Of a DNA stretch of 64,000 nt, positions 54,609 to 64,000 are shown piece by piece (positions within the stretch are counted from its first letter, which is position 1; each line of letters opens with the position of its first letter). A program made the translations under genes and the position numbers. The notes under the pieces are model-generated. The model saw nothing but the letters and a program-made list of their open reading frames with translations, was not told the origin of the DNA and made no database searches. Source of the DNA: Acephala macrosclerotiorum (taxonomy: Eukaryota; Ascomycota; Leotiomycetes; Helotiales; Mollisiaceae); assembly GCA_014904845.1 (NCBI GenBank), contig MU119225.1, forward strand, positions 298,420-362,419. Reading direction: 5' to 3'.

Positions 54609-56043
54609 TGCGGGCTCGAGTGGTCGAAACTAGAAGTCTAGTCGAGAAATTAGCATACAGGCACAGTCAGACTCCCAGAATACGACATGTAAAAGAGTGT
54701 TGGCTTACCAATTCAATTGACGAGAACAATTTTGAGGAATTTCAAGCTTCAGTGACAGGATGCAAGTTAGTATCTCGAGCAGGCAGCAGCGGGGTCCGCT
54801 CCAGTCGTGGTCCGAGACATTGCTTACGTACTCAGTCCTTCCCCAACTTTTTATTTCATTTTCCTACTTAATCCGCAGGAATGGCACGATATTCGGCTTT
54901 GTTTTCTGTTATACCGTGATGATTGTTCTGCATTGAAACTCTGCCTTTCTCTCTGGGAAGTTTTGAATGGTAGTCAAATATCATGCCCCGCGAAATGCAT
55001 AGCATGCCTTAGGTGCATACGGTCGGCCGAGGCACTGTCAAGAACACACCCTCCTCAAGAGTTCTGTTCTGTACTATCCTTGTGCTTAAACTTTGAGTCG
55101 AAAACTTCATCTACAAATTCCTACTTGGTTTCTGCAGTCTGCCTTTGGGTTTCATTTCAGCACGTGATTGATGTTGTGTCGGGGCCCGCTGTGTTATCCA
55201 AGTCAGCGTATTCGATGTAGACGATTCTGACTGACGACTCTTCGAGACAGAATTTCCTTTTTCAACTGTTCGCTTCAATTTTTGCTCTAGTACAGGGCAC
55301 ATAATGTACAAATCACCCTCGTACTCGTTGTCTCGCGAAAGGTAACTTTCATCTCGACAAAACTCAGCATCTCGTATCGTGCTTCCTCATCTGCACTGTT
55401 GTCTGTTTCTCCAGAAATGTCATTTCCAGACCTCGCAATGCCGTCTCCCGGCTTCGTCGGCGAAAAGATGTTGCCGCTCCAAATCAGTGTTTCGAGCAGA
55501 TCAGTAGGGGCGGGGAATGCGGGGATGAGAGATGCAGCATGCGTCTGAATCTTCGAAACTCCTTCCTCTCATGGGAATATGTTGCCATATATTTGGCATA
55601 CTTCTCGGGGATATCGGGGAAGCATGGGGCTACGTGAAGTTCAAGTCTTGTTTCACCAGAGCCCTCCATATTAATACGATGCGAACTATTAATATAAACT
55701 AGGTAGAGCTGAACTTCGAAATGAGCCTGCGTACATGATCGGTCTGCTAGACTCATCGAAGGACTAGAAGATTTACATTCGCTTCCAATACGAACTCTTT
55801 CGGGCTGGCATGAGCCGATATTTGGTGATATCTCAAGTTAGTCCCGGATTGCAGGGTAAACTTTCCAGAACAGAATCTCTGCTGCTGGTATTCAAATCTG
55901 ACTTGTTGCAAGAACAACGGTCAGTAAGGTTACCTAGTACTATCGGTATGTCATAAACGTATGAGGGGAACAGTACAAATATACAACACTACGCCGTGGT
56001 ACTATACCTCGAGCCTAGCTATCAAGATTATCTTGCAGTCACG
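54609..56043. other. Intergenic with an unidentified relic
   Basis: A minus-strand ATG frame of 90 codons at 55756-55484 (MSLADRSCTQAHFEVQLYLV...) continues into coding-like pieces in other frames down to about 55240 (EMLSFVEMKVTF). It may be a decayed gene. I do not recognise it. The rest shows nothing. Confidence 0.3.
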
Positions 56044-57850
56044 ATGTTATTCTCTCGCTTCACTTTGATCTCATCAACCATTTGTGGTGCTTTTACAGCA
56101 TCATAGATCGTGCCCGGCGCTATATAGACGGACATTTCTGGGAATAAAACTGATGCGCATGGCGGAGGAATAGTTCAACGTGGAGACACGTTCTACTGGA
56201 TTGGACAAAGTGCCAGTGACAGTATGTTCATTTATTCCAAGGAATATCCTCATAGAAATCACTGACGCACGTTCGGTGTATCGCCGTACTTATATTCATC
56301 GACTAATTTACTGAATTGGAAGAATCTCGGAAAGCAAGCCTCTATTCAATAGCTATGGCGACCTAAGATTGCGAAGCCCAATGGATCTTTATGGGTCAGT
56401 CTTTGCATCCTTCCGTAACTGCTACTCTTTTGAATGTCAATTCTTGGGTTAGCGTTGTCCAGGCCAAGTAGACAGAAACATTCAAGCTCTTGTCTCGACA
56501 CAAATGGTGGGAGGATATGCTACTCGTGGTGCAGCAGTCACTATCCCACCGAATAGCTACACGTATTCTGATACGGGAATGTTCCAAGACGCTAACGGTA
56601 GGGATATTGTCTTCCGAGATACATGGAAATAACATCATGCTGACTGATTCATCAGCTCGTGGTATACCTCACTTCCGCTGATCACAACATTGGTAGCATT
56701 TATATCTCTATTCTTAGACATCTTGCTGATTCAATCATGCAGTTCAAATCACCAAAATCAACTCTAACGGATCAATCGGAGCAAGAGCTTCTCAACTCGG
56801 TAGCTCCCTCCGACTCCTCTCTCCCACCCATACCAAGTAACACATAATTCAGCTGCCGGAGCATACGAAGTTCCAGAAATCCTCGAAGTCGACGGTGTCT
56901 ATCCCCTCATCATCTCTGCCAAAACAGGTTAGCGCTCCAACCCCAACAAGATGTTCTACTCAACATCCATTACCGGCTCCTGGACCGGGGCCTTCGACAT
57001 CGCTCCTCAAGCAGAGAACACCTACAGCTCGCCAAACACTTTCAAACTTACCATCAAAGGAAGCAAGGAGACGACTTGCATTTACATGGGTGATTCTTGG
57101 GACTCGAAAGGAGGAACGAGCTCGAACTATATTTAGTTACCAATCGCAGTCAGCTCCAGGTGAAGATGTTGAAATCGCTGTGATGCGACGAACGGTGACC
57201 GACAAGGAGAATGCAGTACGAGGACATTTTCTCTCCAGTATCACGCGATGTCGAAAGTCGATGTCAGTACTTTAGTAGTGTCCTGCCCCACTACGAAAAA
57301 GCGGTATGAGGCCGAGAGTGCCATTATCTCTGGTCGTGCCGGTATGCATCCATAGTGTTCCCATCTTAACTGATTCAGGTTAACCATTTGAAAGCTGTCA
57401 CCAACTGCAACGATTGTATCAGGAAGCGAGTTATGCATAGAAGTGAGTTTTCTAGCTCAAAAGAATCTCTCAAAGTTCTGATGATGCATTCACAGTTGAT
57501 TCTGGCAGTCAAGTTACGTTTCAAAATGTCACAGGAACCGGCTATCCGCAATGGATCTCCATCCATTACATAGCCAACAACCCAGAAGGTGCTCTCTGGC
57601 ATTCCATCCCAATTCTGAAATAAGAACTCTGTTACCGATTTCCTCTCACACAGCTGGTGAAGCTCACGTATTCATCAATGACGAATCCCAACCAACCAAT
57701 ATCTCGCTCTTGAATTCTCGAGAAGGATACCACAAAGTCATTCCTGTTAAATTGACCCTGAAGCTAGGTGATGTCAACACGATCACGTTCGGTGCAATGG
57801 GCTCTGATGGTACGACCTCTATTCAGTCATATCCTGTGGATACTTGCTAA
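56044..57850 (+). pseudogene. Broken GH43 galactanase-like gene
   Basis: From ATG 56044 comes a signal peptide (MLFSRFTLISSTICGAFTAS), then TAG (56104), IVPGAI, TAG (56125) and DAHGGGIVQRGDTFYWIGQ, the first blade of GH43 enzymes. After an intron-like gtatgt come SSTNLLNWKNLGKQASIQ, TAG (56350) and LWRPKIAKPNGSLW. Further blocks are GMFQDANGRDIVF, VVYLTSADHNIGSIY, GAYEVPEILEVDGVYPLIIS, and the C-terminal module (VTFQNVTGTGYPQWISIHYI; HVFINDESQPTNISLLNSRE; LGDVNTITFGAMGSD). The order matches fungal exo-beta-1,3-galactanase-like GH43 proteins. Several introns must exist, but the stops inside conserved exons cannot be removed by splicing. The first two stops fit CAG-to-TAG and TGG-to-TAG changes. 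Confidence 0.7.
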
Positions 57851-59437
57851 ATGTTTTCGTCCAAAGATTTTGAGCTGCACATTGATGGGATTGGGATTTT
57901 TGAAGACGAACTGTAGATGACATAGCCAGAAGCTTCATGGTGAGTGACATGTGGTGTTTGCTGGAGAGTTAATGCGCACTTATTGCCGAATTCTCACAAC
58001 TCATCTTCTCTTTCGTACCCCGCATTCAAAACTCGCTTAGCAAAAAGGAGGGGTAAATTGTAGATCAATTATCTCTTGTTGCCAAGAGCACATGAGCCTG
58101 CTGGGAAATTGAGATGGGAAGTTATTCGCAAGATTTTGGGAATTCAGATGTTGGTCATGGACATGAGATAACGTGCCATGTAAAGAGAATTTATAAGATC
58201 TTACCAAAGTTGGAATATTGAACGCTCTTCACGTACAACACCCAAGCGCTAGGAATATTGATGCGAGATCGCGTTCCCTCGCTTTATAGTGAGGCTTACT
58301 TGAGCAATGTCAACCTTTAGTAGCTGGGATTTGCAATTTGACCTTTTTTAAGCCCGCAATATATCTTAAACATGCTTCCATTTCAACATCCGAAAAGGAA
58401 AAGATGGCGTTCTGCAGGATGAAGTTAAAGTCTCTCTTCCCAGCTTGCGCATAAATCTTCGAGCTCGCACCAAAAGCATATCTGCGTCTGCGTCTGAGTC
58501 TAGTTCCGAGTCTAAGCCCGGCCTACCACCCAGCATGAGTCGCGGCATAGCATCTGTCTCTTGTGTAATCGAGCTTGCATTCTGATACTCCGATGATTCG
58601 AGATTGGTGGATAGCATATTGCTATACTTGAGTTTGTAACTCGACCGGGAGTTTTGGGAAAGAATGAAAAATTGTAGAGCCATCTCCAAAAATGTAGTAC
58701 GTTATCCAAGATTGCGGAAGATCGAAAGAGAAAGACCGCAAATTAAGTGAAGGGTCGAGAGTTGCGCAGGAAGCTAGCTGAAGGGTTCAACTCCATAAGT
58801 GAAGAAATTAAGTCTGTAAATGGGCTAAGGGGAAGGGTGCCTAACTCGGGCCGTAGCTTACCGACAAATATAAAACTTGGGCGGAATTTGAGAAACTAGC
58901 CGCTTGCGAGGAAGGCGCCTACTCATTTAGCTTCCGTGTTACTAACTCCAAAAAATCTGAAGAAGGATGAAGAGCCTCGCTACCTGAGACTGTTTGAAAA
59001 ATTTCCAAGACTTGACGAGCTGGTATGTTCCGTCGCGGGAACGGACTTGCCGTAGCCAATAGCGGAAGATGAAGAGGTAATTCAATGAAGGAACATGACA
59101 TCTGGAAATTTTCGTTGCCAGGATCATACATAGCCAGAATATTCCTAGGTCCACTCGGCTTGGCTTTCTTCCGCTCTATAGATCTATGATGGTGGGCTTC
59201 GTTCTCCTTTCCTCCCCCCTCCCCCCCCCTCTCCTCTTCCACGAATTCTCCACCGTTTTATCTTTCATCCATTGCCTAGATCTCTTCAATGGAGATTGCG
59301 TTCGGTCGCAAGGCTTTCTATCCCGTCATGCTCGTCCCAGGTCGAAGTTGGGTTAATGGAGAAGTGGAGAGCTTGGTACAGAAAGTCACCCACCTGGCCA
59401 ATGGATGTTGGCTCCGCGATCCAGTCTTCTCGAAATT
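57851..59437. other. Intergenic
   Basis: No gene recognised. A run of C near 59210-59232 and several short frames without motifs. Confidence 0.4.
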
Positions 59438-60268
59438 TCATCTCAACTCGTGCCTAGCCTCTCCAGCAAGCATCTCATACGTAGCATCAGACGACAACTC
59501 CTGCGGTTTCGGCGCCTCATGATACTGCTTCACCGGTGTCTGCTGTGCATAATTCGCCTGTCCGTACTGTCCATTCTGATATCCTTTCGTTTCCTCCGCC
59601 CCATAATTTGCAGTACTCTTAGCCTTCCTCCTCCTCAAAAGCCAGAACCCGGCCATCGCCGCGATCAAAATCACGCCAAGCGCAACACCAATACCAACGC
59701 CAGCCTTTGCCCCTGCGCTCAATCCACTGCTTGAACTAGAACCAGAACTAGGCGTAGAGCTTGGCGTGCCGTCTGAAGATGCTGAACCGGTTTCCGAAGC
59801 ATTTGTTGGAGCTGAATCGGGTAGGGATATTGTTGATGGGGTCGCGCGTGCGGTCGCCAGAACGTTGAGGGAGGGACTGTTGGCGCCGTAGCCATAAGAT
59901 GTATTTGGTCGGAGGTCAAAATAACAGCTTGAGATGTTGGGCCACTGAAGTTGGACGAGCTCGGAACCGTTGAATGGCGCGACATTTTCGCGGAGTTCTG
60001 ATGATGTGTTAGATAGCATAAGGTTTACAGCTAGGTGTCTGATGAAGCTGGAGGACATGCCAGTGACTAAGTTGTTGTCCGATGAGTTCCTGCAGAACGT
60101 ATAGAGAAGTGGGACGTTAAAATTCGAGGTATACGTGACATTTATAGTATCATCATGGCTGACTGTGAGACCATCTGTAGGGAAAAGGAATGTGGCTCCA
60201 TGGTAATCAGTAGCGAACGATAGATAACCGAGATCCCGTGCCAAATCCCATCCCTGCCAAAATCCCAT
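59438..60268 (-). CDS. Ser/Thr-rich single-pass membrane protein, probably 5'-truncated (276 aa)
   Basis: Minus-strand frame with ATG at 60268, the last codon before the AT-rich tract. Residues 1-130 look extracellular, with N-glycosylation sites and three Cys (FCRNSS, ISSCYFD). Residues about 140-182 are a Ser/Thr/Pro stalk. Residues 189-211 form one membrane span (AGVGIGVALGVILIAAMAGF), followed by the stop-transfer RRRKAK and a Tyr/Gln-rich cytoplasmic tail ending EARHELR. The layout is that of fungal surface sensors. No signal peptide precedes the domain and the upstream DNA is at once AT-rich, so the true 5' end was probably lost or mutated. Whether it is still expressed is doubtful. Confidence 0.65.
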   Translation of the reverse strand: MGFWQGWDLARDLGYLSFATDYHGATFLFPTDGLTVSHDDTINVTYTSNFNVPLLYTFCRNSSDNNLVTGMSSSFIRHLAVNLMLSNTSSELRENVAPFNGSELVQLQWPNISSCYFDLRPNTSYGYGANSPSLNVLATARATPSTISLPDSAPTNASETGSASSDGTPSSTPSSGSSSSSGLSAGAKAGVGIGVALGVILIAAMAGFWLLRRRKAKSTANYGAEETKGYQNGQYGQANYAQQTPVKQYHEAPKPQELSSDATYEMLAGEARHELR

Positions 60269-60269
60269 C

Positions 60270-63200
60270 TTTATTTAAATAATAAAACTTAAACATCTTA
60301 ACCAATTGTTAATAAAATTGTTTGAAACTTGAAACCTGAAATAAACATATTTAAATTCTTCATAATATATTACATTATTTTTATTACATAAATATTTAAA
60401 CTATATATAATATAATTATTATAATATAAATTATTGATTTTATATAATAAGTGAAAGTAAAAATAAAAATACAAATATATATAAACTAAAATATACATTT
60501 TATTAAACAAAACCTTTTTTAACTAATTATTTAAAGTTTTTAATTAACGTTTTTATTATAATATATATAAAATTTAAATAAAAATTCTAAAAATTATATT
60601 TTTAGAATTTATTATATATTAAATTAATTTTTAATATATATAGCAATTAGATACTTATATAGCTTTTATAAATATAATAATAATTAAAATGTATATATTA
60701 TATAACTATATATAATATATATAATATATTTAATATATTATATTAAATTAATAAATAAATATTTTATTCGTCGAAATATTAATAATATATTATTAAAAAT
60801 TTCGTATTATATATATTAAAGATTTGTAATAATAAATTATTTTTAAATATTTTTAAATATTAATTGATTTTAAAGATTTTAAAAATTCAATTTTATTTAT
60901 ATATAAAATATAAAGAAATTTTTTTTACGTATTAAAAAAAATATAATATAAAATTTGATTTAATTTAAAATTTTCAATTAAATAATTTTAATAATTTTGT
61001 TCAATAATTTTGAAAATATATAAATTATTTAAAAAACTATATAATTTTATATATAATTATTTAATAATTATTTAAATAAAATATTAAAAATATATAAAAA
61101 TTATTATATAATAATATTAACGCTTAGAATTCTTTTTTATATATAATATAATATAATAATATAAAAACGTTATATATATATTTGTATTATTTTAATAAAA
61201 TTTAAAAATTTAAAAATTTAAATTATAATATTTTATTTAATTTAAATATAAACAAATATATATTTAATTTAAATAATAATAAAATACTTAAAAAATTATA
61301 TAAAGTTTATATTATTTTTATTTATATTTATTTGTATTATATATTATTTATTAAATACAATATTAATATTTAAATTTAAAATTTATTATATTTTAATTCT
61401 ATTATTAATTATTTTGTAATTAATTATTAAAAGTTTTACGTAAAATAAAATAAAATTTCAAATAGAATTTCGATTAAAAAAAAAAGTAATATATTATAAC
61501 GAGTCAATTGGTAAACGTATCGTCGATTAAAAGTATATAATAAAAACTAAAAAATTCGAACGAAATTATTACTAATTACTAATTAAATTATTAAATTAAT
61601 TTATTTAAATTAAATACGAAACTTTTATTTACTAAAAAAATCTATTATTTATATAAAATTTTTACGTTTATTAGAATTTTTATTTATAGAGTTTTTAATT
61701 AATTTAAAGTTCTATAATCCAGGGTTTTATTACGTAATATAAATCTCGTAATTTATTTATCGAGTTTTATTCGTTTAATTTATTTTATAGTTTTTATTAG
61801 TTTTTATATAATTCGTAATACAATTTTTTTTTTAGTTTAATATCGTTTTAACGTTTATTTTTATTAAAAATAAAAATAAAATTTTTAATTTTTTTTTTAA
61901 TATTTATATAAAACGTAAAAAAAATTAATACTCGTTTTATATATCGAAAAAATTAATTAATTTGCGACGTTTTATTTTTATTATTATAAATAGTTTTATT
62001 GATATTTTTTAAATAAAAACGAATTTTTTCGTTATTTCGAATATATTTATATTAAACGTTCGTATAATTTTTTAAATTTTTATAAATTTATTATATATAA
62101 AACTATTTATTAATTATTTTATCGTTTTCGTAAAATTTTTATAAATTTTATTTTTAAATTATTTTATATTTTTAAATTTATTTAATTAAATTTTTTTACT
62201 TTTTAATTTTTTATTTTTAAATTCGATTTTTTTATATTTATTAATTTTAATTTTTTTTTTTAAATAATTTTAAATTTTAATAATAAAACGTTATTAATTT
62301 TATTTAAACAATTAAAAAAAATTTTAATTTTTAAATATTTTTCGATTATAAATACTTTTTTTATTTAATTAAATATTTAACGCTATTTTTAATAAATTAA
62401 TAATTTAATATTTTTTTTACGTTATATTTTTCGTTTAAATTTAAAAAATTTATTTTTATTATTAAAGTTTATAATATTTTTAATAGTATTACTTCGAATA
62501 AAAATATATAAAATATCGAGTATATATTTATATTATTAAATAATTCGAATTCGTAATTAATTAATTTTTAAATATTTTTAATTTTTTATAATTTAATTTA
62601 TTTAATAATTTTTTCGTTTTAATATTTCGACGAATTAAATAAATATTTTTTTTTTAAATATAAATTTTATATTATTATATTTATTATAATATATAATTAA
62701 TTTAATAATTATAAATTATATTTTTTTTTTAAATTTTTCTCGTAGTAATTTAAATTTATTAATTTAAATTTTAATTTCGTATATTGTAAATTTATTTTTA
62801 TATAATTTATAATATATTTTAAATTTATAATTATAATTCGTAAAAAAAAAAACAATATTTTCGTACTTTTTATTATTATATTATTATATGCGAATTATAT
62901 TATAAATAAAAAATCGTTAAAAACTTTTTTTTATTTTAAATAATACTATTAAAATAATTTAAAATTTCAATATAAAAAACTTATTTCGATTCGAAATAAT
63001 TTTATTTAATATTTTGTAATTTATTATTATTATTATTCGTAAAAACGTATACGTAAAGTTTTTTATTATATATATTTCGTAAATTTATTTGTAATAATTA
63101 AAATAATATTATATTCGATATTATTAATTAGTTTTTTCGAGAATAATAATTTTATTATAAAATTTTACGTAATAAACTTTTATATTTTAAAAAGTGTATA

Positions 63201-64000
63201 AAATATTTTTAGTTATTTGTATAATACTCGTCGCGAGATTTTATTTCGTATATAAATATCGTAAGTATTTATTATTTTTGTAATTTTTTTTTTAAAATTT
63301 TAAAATATAAATTTTTTTTAATATTTTATTCGTTGTTTTTATAATTTTTTAATATTTATAAACTAATAATTCGTATTATTTTTATTAAAATATAAAGCTT
63401 TTTATTAAATCGTAAAAATTTTTCGTTTATTATAAACGATTTTAACGTTTTAATTAAAAATATTTTTATTATAATATTTTTTAATACGTTTTTTTAGTAT
63501 TTCGTTTATTATTTTTAAAATTATCGTTATAATCGTTTTATTAAATATAAACTTTTTATCGTATTTTTTTAATATTATTTTTAATTATATTTTATTTTTT
63601 TATTTAATACGTTTATTTTTTTATTTTTTATTTTTTTAATATAAAATTTTTTAAAATTAAATATTATTAATATTTTTATTTATTGTATTTATTATCGATT
63701 AAATTTTTTTTATCGTTATAAAAAATATTAAATTTTTATAATTTATAAATATTTTTATTTGATATTTCAATTTTTTTAAATAAATTTTTTAAATTTTAAA
63801 TAGTTTTTTATTATATATTTCATAGTTTAATTTTATTAATAATAATTTTTTTAAATAATATATCGTTAATTATTATTTCGTATATTTATTCGATTAATTA
63901 AATATTATTTTAATAATAAAAACGATATTTTTGTAAAAATATTTTTAAATTAATCGAATATCGATTAATATTTTTAATTTTATTCGAATTTTTTTTTTAT
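60270..64000. repeat. AT-rich RIP-mutated tract
   Basis: About 3.7 kb, running to the window edge, made almost only of A and T, with no open frame of note on either strand. The few cytosines left are mainly in CpG, and the guanines in the matching context. Such AT isochores in fungi are old transposable elements destroyed by RIP. The boundary with normal DNA is sharp, within about 80 bp of 60270. The original element cannot be named from what remains. Confidence 0.85.

Noticed and set aside
60270..64000. Mitochondrial DNA insertion as the source of the AT tract
   Set aside because: No mitochondrial gene, tRNA or long frame is visible; the near-absence of non-CpG cytosine fits RIP better.

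Overview
The window is nuclear DNA of a filamentous ascomycete (Pezizomycotina). Genes are broken by short introns of about 47-142 bp with GT..AG ends and CTAAC/GCTAAT branch sites. The gene content is fungal: a Zn2Cys6 regulator, a fungal-specific transcription-factor-like protein, Mso1, Mak16, a P450, an NPC2-type ML protein, a fungal MRJP/yellow-like protein and 2EXR-domain proteins. Repeats carry C:G to T:A damage typical of repeat-induced point mutation (RIP). A leotiomycete-like fungus would fit, but the order is an inference.

Layout. 1-5.4 kb is a repeat-rich left flank: one small hypothetical ORF, a decayed Ty1/copia RNase H fragment, LTR-like repeats, a Cys-rich Ser/Thr-stalk membrane protein and an AT-rich foldback element. 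5.4-8.8 kb holds two broken genes: an RGS-LOV type blue-light photoreceptor, and a mitochondrial membrane protein. 10.4-21.7 kb is a healthy gene block: aldo-keto reductase, Zn2Cys6 factor, peroxiredoxin-like protein, and a six-exon transcription-factor-like gene. 22.3-25.5 kb carries a local family of very small proteins sharing one short motif, plus a gene of unknown function whose 5' end is partly duplicated. 26.7-28.1 kb is a secreted MRJP/yellow-like protein.

28.5-31 kb, 44-47 kb and 51-54.6 kb contain six copies of a 2EXR-domain gene family, of which only the last (53718-54608) is intact. Between them lie ordinary genes: an alpha/beta hydrolase, Mso1, Mak16, a cytochrome P450, an NPC2-like lipid transfer protein, an unusual SDR with a C4 zinc-ribbon-like motif, and an F-box-like protein. 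56.0-57.9 kb is a broken GH43 galactanase-like gene. A Ser-rich single-pass membrane protein at 59.4-60.3 kb ends abruptly at a 3.7-kb AT-rich tract (60.27-64.0 kb) in which almost every remaining cytosine sits in CpG.

How the genes relate: I see no biosynthetic cluster (no PKS, NRPS or terpene synthase backbone). The intact housekeeping genes (mak16, mso1) mark ordinary euchromatin, while the relics mark a region where duplicates and retroelements have been inserted and mutated. Gene models with introns were built by hand from splice signals and frame continuity, so exon edges are predictions.
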